From contig CAYGJS010000010.1 in the NCBI GenBank assembly GCA_964350435.1, forward strand, positions 5,679 through 69,678: DNA of 64,000 nucleotides. Reading direction: 5' to 3'. The notes under the pieces are model-generated. The model was not told the origin of the DNA. It saw only the letters and a list, made by a program, of their open reading frames with translations, and made no database searches. Shown here piece after piece: positions 53,676-62,553 of this stretch. A program made the position numbers and the translations under genes. The DNA is from TMED27 sp964350435. GTDB taxonomy: Bacteria > Pseudomonadota > Alphaproteobacteria > Micavibrionales > Micavibrionaceae. Position 1 is the first letter of the stretch. The number at the start of each line of letters is the position of its first letter.

Positions 53676-54197
53676 CTAGCGGATAATCTCGATATTCACC
53701 GCTTCGCGCCCTTTATCAACAAGCTTCAGCGTCACTTTAATCCGCTGCCCGGCTTCCAGCTCTTCAATCCCGAGCTTGTCCAGCAGGCTCTTATGGATGA
53801 AGACATCCTTCATCCCGTCATCAGGGATTATAAACCCGAAGCCTTTCTCCGGCTTGTACCATTTCACAAGCCCGCCCATTGAAAACGTGCCGTCTTCTGC
53901 AACATCTTCGGGCATAAGATTAACCGAGCCTGTGTCAAGGACTTCGGTCACATCCTTAACCTGCTTGCCTTTAGGCCCATCAAACAAAGTGCACATCAAA
54001 ATAGCACCCTCACCCAGCGCATGCAGCCCGGCTTCTTGCAAGGTGGTGATATGCAAAAACGCATCAAAACTCTCATCTTCAGGCACAACAAATCCGAATC
54101 CCTTGGTGCCGTTAAACCACTTGAGATGCATTTTTATCGGTTTGATATCACCCTCAGCCGAGGTGTCGACTGAGGTTTTTAATGGATCGGTTTGCAA
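53676..54197 (-). CDS. Protein with two cold-shock domains
   Basis: The 173-residue protein has two CspA-like OB folds, an architecture common in alphaproteobacteria. The first is KWFNGTKGFGFVVPEDESFD (about residues 27-46) with FLHITTLQEAG. The second is VKWYKPEKGFGFIIPDDGMK (about 110-129) with VFIHKSLLDKLG. The RNP1 (KGFGF) and RNP2 (F-L/I-H) motifs of both are intact, so both should bind single-stranded nucleic acid. It ends 3 nt from the convergent RND pump gene. The region upstream (54198-54375) has no other gene. Confidence 0.93.
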   Translation of the reverse strand: MQTDPLKTSVDTSAEGDIKPIKMHLKWFNGTKGFGFVVPEDESFDAFLHITTLQEAGLHALGEGAILMCTLFDGPKGKQVKDVTEVLDTGSVNLMPEDVAEDGTFSMGGLVKWYKPEKGFGFIIPDDGMKDVFIHKSLLDKLGIEELEAGQRIKVTLKLVDKGREAVNIEIIR

Positions 54198-54375
54198 TGT
54201 AATTACCCCAAAACAGGTTTGAAATTCTAAACCTGTTTAAATTTTGCCTGATTAAGGGCAAAAAATCCAGCAGCAAAATGGAGGCTGTTTCAAGTTTTGT
54301 TGCGATGCAGAGTGAAATGCCGCTCAATTTAAAGTATAATAAAATTGTAACTTTTATATTTGGAAAGTGCCGCAC

Positions 54376-56085
54376 ATGCCCGAAGAAAACTACCCATGGT
54401 TAAAGGATTACCCGAAGCAGCCCGACTGGCACATGGACATCAAGCCGCGCCTCATGTCCGATGTTTTGGATGAAACCACCGCCAAAAAACCGCAAAGCCA
54501 GGCCCTCGATTTTATGGGGAAAACTTATACATGGGCGCAGATACATGCATTCGTAAACCAGTTCGCCGCAGGTTTGCAAAAACTGGGCGTAGAAAAAGGC
54601 ACAAAAGTCGGCCTTTTCCTCCCTAATTGCCCCACCGCCATCATCGGCTATTACGGCATTTTAAAGGCTGGCGGCACGGTTGTGAATTATAACCCGCTCT
54701 ACGCCGAGGCCGAGCTGGAATACCAGATCGAAGACAGCGAAACCGATATTATGGTCACGCTTGATCTTGCGCTTATGACTGAAAAAATGGAGAAAATGCT
54801 GGCGGGCACGCGGCTAAAAAAGCTGATTGTCGCCAAATTCACCGATATCCTGCCCTTCCCGAAAAATATCCTGTTTCCGATTGTAAAACGCAAGGACATG
54901 GGCAAGCTGCCAAAAGCCGCCAATATTCTGGCTTGGACCGATGTGCTAAACAATGACGGGGTCGTAAAACCCGTGGATATTGATCCGCTCGAAGACCTTG
55001 CGGTTCTGCAATATACCGGCGGTACAACGGGCGTGCCAAAGGGTGCCATGCTGACGCATATGAACATCTATGCCAATGCGGTGCAATGTACGGCCTGCTT
55101 CCCTCAAAACGATATGGACGCCCAGCACAAACATGAAAAAATACTCGCCGTCTTGCCGTTTTTCCATGTATTCGCGATGACTGTCTGCCTGAATATGGCG
55201 GTTCTGGCGGGGATGGAAATTGTCACGATCCCGCGCTTTGACCTGAACGACACCCTGAACCTGATCCACAAGAAAAAACCGCAATATATGCCCGCAGTGC
55301 CTGCGATTTTTAATGCCATGAACAACCATCCGAAAATCAAGAGTTTTGATATGTCTTCGCTGACCTATTGTATGTCGGGCGGCGCGCCGCTGCCGGTTGA
55401 AGTGAAAAGGAGCTTTGAAGAAAAAACCGGTGCTGTCGTCTTCGAAGGTTATGGCCTCACCGAAACCTCGCCCGTCGCCACGGTTAACCCGCCATTTGGT
55501 GAAAATATCGCAGGCTCTATAGGCTTGCCGCTGCCAGCCACCATCATCGAGATCATCGACCGTGACGACAAGGTCACACCTATGCCGATCGGTGAACGCG
55601 GGGAGGTCTGTATTCGCGGGCCGCAAGTGATGAAGGGGTATTACAAGAAAACCGATGCAACCAACGATGTCTTGAGAAAAACGCCCGATGGTGGCCTGCG
55701 CCTGCATACGGGGGATGTCGCCTATATGGACGAGCGCGGCTACACTTATATCGTTGACCGGATCAAGGATTTGATTATCACCAACGGCTATAACGTCTAT
55801 CCCCGTCACGTGGAAGAGGCCATCTATAAACACCCGAATGTCGAGGAATGTATTGTCGCAGGGCTGCCCGATGAACAACGCGGTGAAATCGTCAAAGCGT
55901 GGATCAAGTTGAAGGAAGATCGGGAGCTGACCGCGGAGGAACTCAAAACCTTCCTTGAAAACAAAATCTCGCGCATCGAGATGCCGAAAAAAATTGAATT
56001 CCGTAAAGAGCCTTTGCCGAAAACCATGATCGGCAAGCTCAGCCGCAAGGATATCGTCGCGCAGGAATTGGGGAAGAAGGGTTAG
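54376..56085 (+). CDS. Long-chain fatty acid-CoA ligase
   Basis: The 569-residue adenylate-forming enzyme activates fatty acids to acyl-CoA and closely resembles FadD. Motifs are the phosphate loop LQYTGGTTGVPKGAMLTH (about residues 216-233), GYGLTETSPVA (about 359-369) and LHTGDVAYMDERGYTYIVDR (about 438-457). IKDLIITNGYNVYPRHVEEA (about 458-477) is the fatty-acid signature, and PKTMIGKLSRK (about 552-562) holds the catalytic Lys. I start at the ATG at 54376; a GTG three codons earlier is the alternative. No other beta-oxidation gene is adjacent. Its 3' end overlaps the convergent GNAT gene by 4 nt. Confidence 0.94.
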   Translation: MPEENYPWLKDYPKQPDWHMDIKPRLMSDVLDETTAKKPQSQALDFMGKTYTWAQIHAFVNQFAAGLQKLGVEKGTKVGLFLPNCPTAIIGYYGILKAGGTVVNYNPLYAEAELEYQIEDSETDIMVTLDLALMTEKMEKMLAGTRLKKLIVAKFTDILPFPKNILFPIVKRKDMGKLPKAANILAWTDVLNNDGVVKPVDIDPLEDLAVLQYTGGTTGVPKGAMLTHMNIYANAVQCTACFPQNDMDAQHKHEKILAVLPFFHVFAMTVCLNMAVLAGMEIVTIPRFDLNDTLNLIHKKKPQYMPAVPAIFNAMNNHPKIKSFDMSSLTYCMSGGAPLPVEVKRSFEEKTGAVVFEGYGLTETSPVATVNPPFGENIAGSIGLPLPATIIEIIDRDDKVTPMPIGERGEVCIRGPQVMKGYYKKTDATNDVLRKTPDGGLRLHTGDVAYMDERGYTYIVDRIKDLIITNGYNVYPRHVEEAIYKHPNVEECIVAGLPDEQRGEIVKAWIKLKEDRELTAEELKTFLENKISRIEMPKKIEFRKEPLPKTMIGKLSRKDIVAQELGKKG

Positions 56086-56612
56086 CCAAGGCCTCTCAAC
56101 TTTTCCAGATCCAGCATATAGATATATTCCGTATCTTCGCTGCCATCTCCAAAAATAATGCGATCCGTGCCTATAAGCTCAAACCCTTTTGAAAGCATGG
56201 CGCGGCGCGAGGCCTCATTGCCTTCCCGATGCCCGCATTTCAGCTTTTTCAAAAGCGGCCTTTCAACCGCCCAATTTATACGTGCATCATAAAGCAGCTT
56301 TGAATACCCCTTGCCGCGATAGGCCGGCTCAATAAAACTCATCGCCATAACGGCTGTTTCACCCGAAGGATCTTCATCCAACATCTGAAAAACGCCCGTG
56401 ATCCCGATCATCTCGTTACTATCAAAAAGCCCGAACACTTCTTTATAAGGATGATTGATCGGCTCCTGCCACCGCTCATCAGGATACGCCTTGGCCTTTT
56501 CCTCATCCGATAAAAAATAATTGGAATGCAAACTGAGCGCGCGTATCCGCATCGCTTTGTAAAGCGGCCAATCATCCACTATCATTGCTTTGGTATAAAC
56601 TCTATCTGTCAT
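56082..56612 (-). CDS. GNAT-family acetyltransferase
   Basis: The 176-residue protein has the GNAT core: FGLFDSNEMIGITGVFQML (about residues 60-78, strand pair), then AVMAMSFIEPAYRGKGYSKLLYDARI (about 86-111), where R-G-K-G-Y is the acetyl-CoA pyrophosphate-binding motif A. GHREGNEASRRAMLSKGFELIG (about 127-148) is motif B. The substrate could be a small molecule or a protein N-terminus. It overlaps the fadD-like gene by 4 nt tail to tail. Confidence 0.85.
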   Translation of the reverse strand: MTDRVYTKAMIVDDWPLYKAMRIRALSLHSNYFLSDEEKAKAYPDERWQEPINHPYKEVFGLFDSNEMIGITGVFQMLDEDPSGETAVMAMSFIEPAYRGKGYSKLLYDARINWAVERPLLKKLKCGHREGNEASRRAMLSKGFELIGTDRIIFGDGSEDTEYIYMLDLEKLRGLG

Positions 56613-56699
56613 AATACAAAAATATCACAAATATAATATCTTCCGAAACTCTAAATCTCCGCGTTAATCCGCGTAGATCGGCGGTTCAAACCTTAAACC

Positions 56700-59090
56700 T
56701 CAACCCCGCAAAACCCCGCCGCAATTTTGCAGCACGCTTTCGATCACGCTTTGCATAAGAGCCTCAAGATCTTTATCGGTTAGCGTTTCCCCCTGCGGCT
56801 GAATGGCAATCGAGAGCGCGAGCGATTTCTTGCCCGGCTCCACGCCCTTACCCTGATAAATATCAAACACGCTCGCATCGGAAATCAACGCTTTATCCGC
56901 CCCCTTTGCCGCGCGGATCAAATCCTCGGCTTTAACGGCTTCATCCACCAAAAACGCAAAGTCCTTGCTTAAAGGTTGGAGCGGGTTAAGGCTCAGCATC
57001 GGCTTTTCACTGCCTCTTTTCTTGGGCTGCGGAATATTCTCAAGATGCACTTCAAACCCGACCACCGGAAATTTGATATCCATATCCTCCAAAATCGCAG
57101 GGTGAATTTCCCCAAAATACGCCAGCACGTTTTTGCCCAAGCGAAGCGCGCCGCTGCGCCCAGGGTGGAAATATGAAGGCGCCTCTGCTGAAACTTGTGC
57201 ATTGCCCGCAGGCGCGCCGCAAGCCTCCAGCGCCGCCAGAGCGTCCGCCTTGGCATCATAAACATCCACGCTGCGTGCTGCTTGCCCGTCTGCCCAATGC
57301 CGCGCCCCATATGCGCCGGAGCGAATGCCCGCCGCCACCATCTGCTGATCCGCAGGGCCCGCCCCTGCAAAAACCGGCCCGACCTCGCACAACGCTGCAT
57401 TATGCAGGCCCCGCGCCGCATTCCGCCCCGCCGCCGCGATTAAATTCGGCAATATCGACGGGCGCATCACATCCATTTCGCTGGAAATCGGGTTCTTGAG
57501 CGTCAGAGCCGCGAGCTGGTTATCATTCGCGCCGAAAGCCACCGCCTCTGCCCGCCCCAAAAACGACCATGTCACACATTCATGCAAGCCCCGCACAACA
57601 AGCGCCGCCCGAGCCTTTCGCATCGCCGCGCCAAGGAGCGTTTCCGCCGCTTGCGCCACGACAGGGCCGCTGACCGACAGTGATGGAATAGCATCAAACC
57701 CGATCATTCGCGCCACTTCCTCGGCGATATCGGCTTTGCCAAGCACATCCCCGCGCCATGATGGTACACTGATTGCGGAGCCCTTGACGCCGAAACCAAG
57801 GCTTTCCAAAATCTCCGTCTGCCGCGCTTTTGGCACATCCATGCCGATCAATTTTTTGCAATACTCAAAGTCATACTCGATAGTGCGATCCCATTTTGGA
57901 GCTTCGCCCGCAATCACAAGCTCGCTGGCTTCTCCGCCGCAAATCTGCAAAACCATAGCCGTAAACAATTCCATACCCGTTTCCACAAACGCAGGGTCAA
58001 CGCCGCGCTCGAACCGATACCGCGCATCGGTGACAATCCCCATATCCCGCCCTGCGCGGGCAATGCGCATGGGTTCAAAATACGCACATTCCAAAAACAC
58101 ATTGGTGGTGTTTTCATCAACGCCCGTTGACGTCCCGCCGACAATCCCGCCCAGACCAATCACGCCGCTGTCATCATTAATCGTCACTGCGCCCTCAATC
58201 AGTGTGTATGTTTTGTCATTCAGGGCTTCCAGCTCTTCACCGCCTTGCGCTCGGCGCACAACAATATTGCCCTGTAATTTATCCGCATCATAGGCATGAA
58301 GCGGGCGCGCATGGTCGTGGGTGATGAAATTCGTAATATCCACCAGCGCCGAAATCGGACGAAGCCCGACCGCTTTCAGCAAGCTTTGCAGCCATTCGGG
58401 AGAAGGGCCGTTCTTGACGCCTTTGATGTATCGCCCGGCAAACATCGGACAACCCTCTTTATCCTCAAGGCTCACCTTGATGGGGGAGGGAAAACCGCCC
58501 TGAACCGCCTGAATATTAAGAGGGCTCAAACGTCCTAAACCCGCTGCCGCCAAATCCCGCGCTATCCCATAAACCCCGGCGCAGTCGGCGCGGTTGGGCG
58601 TAAGATTGATTTCAATCACAGGATCATTCAGACCAAAAACATCCGCCATCGGCGTGCCGATTTCGAACCTGTCATCGACTTCGATAATGCCTTCATGTTC
58701 ATCGGAAAGGCACATCTCGCGCTCGGATACCATCATGCCGTTGCTCTCGACTCCGCGGATTTTCGCCTTTTTCAGCGTCACATCCAGCCCCGGAATATAC
58801 GTCCCTTCGGGCGCGAATATGACCTTCATGCCTGCCCGTGCATTCGCCGCGCCGCAGACAACCTGTAATGTGCCGAAATCGGCAGTCCGCACGCTGCACA
58901 CTTTCAGCTTATCGGCATCCGGATGCTTCTCCGCCGCCACGACATAGGCCACTTTGAACGGTGCAAAGGCCGCCGCAGGATCATCCAGCCCCTCAAGCTC
59001 AAGGCCGATCGCGGTCAGTTTGTCCGTAATCTCTTGCAAACTTGCATCCGTTTCCAGCGGTTGTTTCAACCAGTTCAGCGTGAATTTCAT
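56700..59090 (-). CDS. pheT: Phenylalanine-tRNA ligase beta subunit
   Basis: PheT is the large subunit of the alpha2beta2 phenylalanyl-tRNA synthetase. The 796-residue protein starts MKFTLNWLKQPLETD. The OB-type tRNA-binding domain is VVAAEKHPDADKLKVCSVRT (about residues 50-69). The B3/B4 editing domain has GGIVGGTSTGVDENTTNVFLE (about 313-333), followed by B5 and the catalytic-like core. The C-terminal FDX-ACB anticodon-binding domain has PLQPLSKDFAFLVDE (about 702-716). pheS, nearly always immediately upstream, is absent: the neighbouring gene is on the other strand. pheT therefore has its own promoter in the 130-nt gap. Confidence 0.97.
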   Translation of the reverse strand: MKFTLNWLKQPLETDASLQEITDKLTAIGLELEGLDDPAAAFAPFKVAYVVAAEKHPDADKLKVCSVRTADFGTLQVVCGAANARAGMKVIFAPEGTYIPGLDVTLKKAKIRGVESNGMMVSEREMCLSDEHEGIIEVDDRFEIGTPMADVFGLNDPVIEINLTPNRADCAGVYGIARDLAAAGLGRLSPLNIQAVQGGFPSPIKVSLEDKEGCPMFAGRYIKGVKNGPSPEWLQSLLKAVGLRPISALVDITNFITHDHARPLHAYDADKLQGNIVVRRAQGGEELEALNDKTYTLIEGAVTINDDSGVIGLGGIVGGTSTGVDENTTNVFLECAYFEPMRIARAGRDMGIVTDARYRFERGVDPAFVETGMELFTAMVLQICGGEASELVIAGEAPKWDRTIEYDFEYCKKLIGMDVPKARQTEILESLGFGVKGSAISVPSWRGDVLGKADIAEEVARMIGFDAIPSLSVSGPVVAQAAETLLGAAMRKARAALVVRGLHECVTWSFLGRAEAVAFGANDNQLAALTLKNPISSEMDVMRPSILPNLIAAAGRNAARGLHNAALCEVGPVFAGAGPADQQMVAAGIRSGAYGARHWADGQAARSVDVYDAKADALAALEACGAPAGNAQVSAEAPSYFHPGRSGALRLGKNVLAYFGEIHPAILEDMDIKFPVVGFEVHLENIPQPKKRGSEKPMLSLNPLQPLSKDFAFLVDEAVKAEDLIRAAKGADKALISDASVFDIYQGKGVEPGKKSLALSIAIQPQGETLTDKDLEALMQSVIESVLQNCGGVLRG

Positions 59091-59220
59091 CGTAAGTCCT
59101 TATCTACTCTCAATAATTCTGTGCTCTGAACATTAAATTTTTCGCGTGGAATTGCAAGTCTTAAGAGTTTGTTAATAAAAATATGCAATTATTATTTAAA
59201 ATAAAATAGGTGTGTAATTA

Positions 59221-60549
59221 ATGGGCAAAACCATTGCAGAACAATCCCGCTACATAGGCACTCAATTGGGGCAGGCCGAAATTGGTTATAAGGCCGAACT
59301 CAATAAATGGGGTTTGGGCAAGACACTCGGCTTTGGTTTTGGCCGCCCAAAAGAAGAGGCAGACTTCTATAAAGGGGCGGAAAAAGACATCATTGAAGAT
59401 GTTTTCAAAGGTGATATGAATGCCTATAGAGGATTCTTGGCCAGCGCCGCAAAAGACCCTGTGCTCGCGCAAAAAGACTTTCAGGAAACCCTACGATCCG
59501 GGGAACTGCAAAGACTTGCTGCGTCCTATCAGGCTGCCAGTATTGAAGCCCCTCAAGCTTTAGAGGCTCCAGAGCCTACAGTCGATAGCGAGCCCGCAGT
59601 CCTTGCAGCCTCACAATTATCAGAAGCGCCAGCCACAGAAAAAATCGGCGCACTCCATTATTATATAGATTTATTTCAAGGCGGAACCGGAACGATAATG
59701 TGCGCCGATTTTAACACAAACAAAAAATTGGTTGATCCGCTCTTTATGACTGTACAGGATCGTGAAATCACGCCGCAAGCCATAACCAAATTAACTAGAG
59801 GTTTAAAAGCGCTGAACCCGCCCACACAGCTGGATATTGATGCTGCAAAATCCTTGGAGGAGTTTTTTGAAGAGTGCCAGGAAGCAGAAAAAACTATAAA
59901 TAAATGGACTCCCCAACAAATTCAAGAAGCGCGTGAAATGCTGCAATCAACGGTAGATGAGATGACGCAAACGCTAAATAATCCAACGCCTAAACCAGAG
60001 CCAACACAAGAAAAGCCAGAAGCAGAGCCTATAGTCGTGCCTCAAACCTCTATCATAGACGCCATGGGCAGTGCAACAATGCCATATGATCCTAAGGTAG
60101 AGGCGCTGCAGGAAAAGCTCGCTGCGCTCGATCCGAAATATAAAGAAATGATGGAATACACCAAAGCCGATGGCAGCATGGGTTGCATCGATGGCTTGGC
60201 GGGAGATCGCACGCGTCGAGCCGTCACTGAGTTTATAATTAATAACAATTTAAGCATTACAGATATGTCGATCGAAGACTTAACCGCGCGTGTCGATGCG
60301 GCTTTGCAGCAAAAAGCTGAAGCGGAGGCCAAAGTAGAAGATGCTCATGAGGCTGAATCAGTTTCTGCAGACGGTGTAGTAATGGCGGAGCTCCCGCCTG
60401 GAGCTCGAGTAGAAAGCACGGGAGGCGCAAATCGCCCTGTAGGGGAGGCTGAAGTGTTAGATTTAGTGCACCAGGGCGCTGCCGCTCGGGTTCAACCTGC
60501 GCTCTATTCTCTGCCAGATACGGATATTAATCGCCAGTTCCAGATCTAA
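59221..60549 (+). CDS. Unknown protein with a possible peptidoglycan-binding-like motif
   Basis: This 442-residue protein has no signal peptide or membrane helix. Residues about 1-100 are helical and charged. Two Pro/Glu/Ala-rich linkers (about 110-140 and 260-280) separate domains. Near the C-terminus, VEALQEKLAAL (about 291-301) and ADGSMGCIDGLAGDRTRRAV (about 314-333) resemble the peptidoglycan_binding_1 pattern (LQ..L...DG..G..T..AV..F). That match is by eye only. Lack of an export signal is odd if it binds cell wall. It diverges from pheT and converges with a GNAT gene. I cannot assign a function. Confidence 0.75.
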   Translation: MGKTIAEQSRYIGTQLGQAEIGYKAELNKWGLGKTLGFGFGRPKEEADFYKGAEKDIIEDVFKGDMNAYRGFLASAAKDPVLAQKDFQETLRSGELQRLAASYQAASIEAPQALEAPEPTVDSEPAVLAASQLSEAPATEKIGALHYYIDLFQGGTGTIMCADFNTNKKLVDPLFMTVQDREITPQAITKLTRGLKALNPPTQLDIDAAKSLEEFFEECQEAEKTINKWTPQQIQEAREMLQSTVDEMTQTLNNPTPKPEPTQEKPEAEPIVVPQTSIIDAMGSATMPYDPKVEALQEKLAALDPKYKEMMEYTKADGSMGCIDGLAGDRTRRAVTEFIINNNLSITDMSIEDLTARVDAALQQKAEAEAKVEDAHEAESVSADGVVMAELPPGARVESTGGANRPVGEAEVLDLVHQGAAARVQPALYSLPDTDINRQFQI

Positions 60550-60554
60550 ACCGC

Positions 60555-60992
60555 TTAATCCAGCTTCAAAATATGTAAGGTGAAATCCAGCTTCACGCCA
60601 ATGTTTTTATAAAGCGACTGCGCCGCCGCGTTCTTCCCATCCGCCAGCCAATATAGCCGGGACCAGCGTTTCTTCATCCCCAAAACCGCTAATTGCTCCA
60701 CCATCCTGCGCGCAACGCCGCCTTTGCGGCTCTCGGGGGCGACATACACATCTTGCATATAACACACATCATGCAGCGATCCTGTTGTCGGATGCAAAAT
60801 ATAATGCACCAGGCCAATCAGCGTGCCGTCTTTTTCCGCGACCAAGCCATTCACAGGTGAATTTTCGTCGATCAACCGCGCCCAAGTCTGCGCCGTGACC
60901 GCCTCATCGCGCGTATCCATATTATTGCCGTCCCACAATGAAAGCCACGCCTCATAATCGGCATTGTGAATGGGTCTGATTTTTATAGCCAT
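60555..60992 (-). CDS. GNAT-family acetyltransferase
   Basis: The 145-residue protein is a compact GNAT. LVAEKDGTLIGLVHYILHP (about residues 50-68) gives the central strands. CYMQDVYVAPESRKGGVARRMVEQL (about 77-101) contains motif A R-K-G-G-V-A. WLADGKNAAAQSLYKNIG (about 115-132) is motif B, with the N-x-x-A-x-x-L-Y end typical of the family. The substrate is unknown. It lies tail to tail with the unknown gene ending at 60549. Confidence 0.88.
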   Translation of the reverse strand: MAIKIRPIHNADYEAWLSLWDGNNMDTRDEAVTAQTWARLIDENSPVNGLVAEKDGTLIGLVHYILHPTTGSLHDVCYMQDVYVAPESRKGGVARRMVEQLAVLGMKKRWSRLYWLADGKNAAAQSLYKNIGVKLDFTLHILKLD

Positions 60993-61127
60993 GTCTTAAG
61001 GTCTTAACCGATACACTATGTTGATCCTGCCTGTTTTAAGACAATAAAGTGCACCCGAAAAGCAGACCAAGTCCACAATTTTCTGATTTTCGAAAATGTT
61101 AGTCCAGTTTTGGGGGCTTTTGCGGGG

Positions 61128-61150
61128 ATTGCTTCGCGTACGCTCGCAAT
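61128..61150. repeat. Short inverted repeat (intergenic palindrome)
   Basis: ATTGC...GCAAT arms flank an 8-nt palindrome GCGTACGC. This resembles the small dispersed palindromes (attgcgagc...cgaagcaat type) found between genes in many bacteria. It lies 18 bp before a longer direct repeat. Confidence 0.5.
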
Positions 61151-61158
61151 GAGTTTCG

Positions 61159-61219
61159 GGGGGATTGCGGGTGTTGATGAGGATATTTTTCGCCAATATT
61201 TTAGGATTTGGGAAGGGTT
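61159..61219. repeat. Dispersed 60-bp direct repeat, copy A
   Basis: About 61 nt, from GGGGGATTGCGGGTGTTGAT to GGATTTGGGAAGGGTT, recur at 62446-62505 with a few substitutions and one indel. Copy A runs into the stop codon of the gene on the minus strand ending at 61218. The two copies flank that gene. Confidence 0.85.
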
Positions 61220-62210
61220 AATAATCCAGATGAGCGAAGGGATTTATGCCTAGGGACAACTTGGTCAATTCCGAGGTGGCCTTACGGTAACGGGTGCCGA
61301 TTGATTTTAAACCCCGACTATTAAAGGCCTTTTGAGCACCTTCAGGATCTATCATTCGACGCTCTATTCCTTGTTCATTTTTTTCTTCCGTCCGCAGGAG
61401 CTTTTTAATTTCAGGATCCTTGGCAAAGCGCGCCGCAATTTTTGCAGCCAGATTGTAAAAGTCTTCGTAGCTTCCGTCTAAAATAGCGGGATTATTGCGG
61501 ATCCTGCTGACCGCCCAATCCAGACCCGGCGATGTATAGTATTTTGTTTCTGTGAATGACAGCGCTTCAAGAGCCCTTATGTTTGAATGATGGGCAATCA
61601 GCGGCAAAACCTTTGGACCAAAACGTTTGGCCAAACAAAGGGCGGCGAAAACATCGCCATGCATTTCGATCTCCAAGCCTTCGGGCGAGGAAGCTGTGAT
61701 TTTGGCCTCACGCAAGCGTTGAGAGTTTCTTTCCGTAAAAAGATGATTGCCCAATTCGTGATAAAACTCCGCCAAAAATTGATATTGCGGAGGATAAATC
61801 AGGGGTGGATTTGGGCGAGGCGCTAAAACGGCAAGCAGCTCTGAAGACCAGTTCAGATTTTCTGCCTGGGCAGGATCAAGCAATCTTTGTACGTGGCACA
61901 TCGAAATAAAACCGATGCTTTGTGCGGCGTTGTCATCTATTGCGACTGTGGCGACAAAGGAAGAACTTGGGTTTTTAATGCCCATTATTGCGCTGGAATA
62001 CTGTTCTTTTACGTCATCAGGGATAGGATGACAATCAAGAAATTCCTTAAGGGCAGCGGATTTGGGCATGGCGTCATTATCGAGATGCAGACCGATGCGC
62101 GCGGATTCGGCAGGAAAATGCGTAGAGATTTCATCCCGCACAAGTTTATAAAGATCCACCGGCGTTGCGCCTGCCGCGGCCAGAAATGGGTGTTTTGTAG
62201 GCATGGCCAA
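61218..62210 (-). CDS. Unknown protein with a degenerate zincin-like motif
   Basis: I recognise no named family in this 330-residue cytoplasmic protein. The notable part is FLAEFYHELGNHLFTERN (about residues 145-162), followed by EIEMHGDVFAALCLAKRFG (about 176-194). This order resembles metallopeptidase-like proteins with an H-E-x-x-H helix and a downstream (A/H)-D-x-F-A helix. Here, however, the first motif reads H-E-L-G-N-H, one residue longer than HExxH, so catalysis is doubtful. The C-terminal third is helical and basic. The gene is flanked by the two copies of a 60-bp repeat, which suggests it arrived or was rearranged with them. Confidence 0.7.
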   Translation of the reverse strand: MAMPTKHPFLAAAGATPVDLYKLVRDEISTHFPAESARIGLHLDNDAMPKSAALKEFLDCHPIPDDVKEQYSSAIMGIKNPSSSFVATVAIDDNAAQSIGFISMCHVQRLLDPAQAENLNWSSELLAVLAPRPNPPLIYPPQYQFLAEFYHELGNHLFTERNSQRLREAKITASSPEGLEIEMHGDVFAALCLAKRFGPKVLPLIAHHSNIRALEALSFTETKYYTSPGLDWAVSRIRNNPAILDGSYEDFYNLAAKIAARFAKDPEIKKLLRTEEKNEQGIERRMIDPEGAQKAFNSRGLKSIGTRYRKATSELTKLSLGINPFAHLDY

Positions 62211-62251
62211 TAAAGTAACGGGGTTTATGTGTTATGTCAATAATTTTGGTT

Positions 62252-62270
62252 GGTAGGGGTTTTAACCACA
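62252..62270. repeat. Copy of a GGTAGGGGTTTTAACCACA motif
   Basis: This 19-nt motif recurs with one change inside the repeat at 62383-62410 and again near 63138-63155 after the toxin gene. The three copies lie in a 900-bp stretch around the toxin-antitoxin module. Confidence 0.6.
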
Positions 62271-62293
62271 GATGTCATTGCGCGGAGGGTTTT

Positions 62294-62374
62294 GTCATCT
62301 CGAACATTTTGAAAAAATGGAGAGATCTTTTTTGGCAAGGATGAAGAAGATTTCTCACATGCGTTCGAAATGAC
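62294..62374. repeat. 80-bp imperfect hairpin element (REP/MITE-like)
   Basis: Terminal arms GTCATCTCGAAC (62294-62305) and GTTCGAAATGAC (62363-62374) pair at 11 of 12 positions. Inner arms AGAGATCTT and AAGATTTCT also pair with one mismatch. The element has no coding capacity. Such 'gtcatctcgaa...ttcgaaatgac' elements are a common form of dispersed intergenic repeat. Confidence 0.7.
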
Positions 62375-62382
62375 GCGGCGGG

Positions 62383-62410
62383 GGGATTTGAAGCGGTATG
62401 GGGTTTTAAC
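62383..62410. repeat. Direct repeat of the toxin-gene 3' end, upstream of the TA module
   Basis: These 28 nt match 63126-63153 with one difference. The downstream copy encodes the last codons of the RelE-like toxin (DLKR-stop) and its flank. The upstream copy is therefore a remnant of a second toxin 3' end, and the two copies bracket the module. Confidence 0.75.
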
Positions 62411-62445
62411 CACCAAGGACACCAAAATTTTATGTTTCATAGCGA

Positions 62446-62505
62446 GGGGGATTGCGGGTGTTGATGGGGACGTTTTCGCCGAAATTTTAGGATTTGGGAA
62501 GGGTT
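62446..62505. repeat. Dispersed 60-bp direct repeat, copy B
   Basis: This is the second copy of the repeat at 61159-61219, in the same orientation. It lies about 110 nt before the antitoxin start. Confidence 0.85.
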
Positions 62506-62553
62506 TTGTGTCCGACAGCGTCCACGAATGTTCTATAATGTTTAATTATGTTG

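Noticed and set aside
57496..58293. A 265-codon Ser/Pro-rich frame antisense to pheT
   Set aside because: pheT is intact and conserved here; the antisense composition is the mirror of its GC-rich codons.
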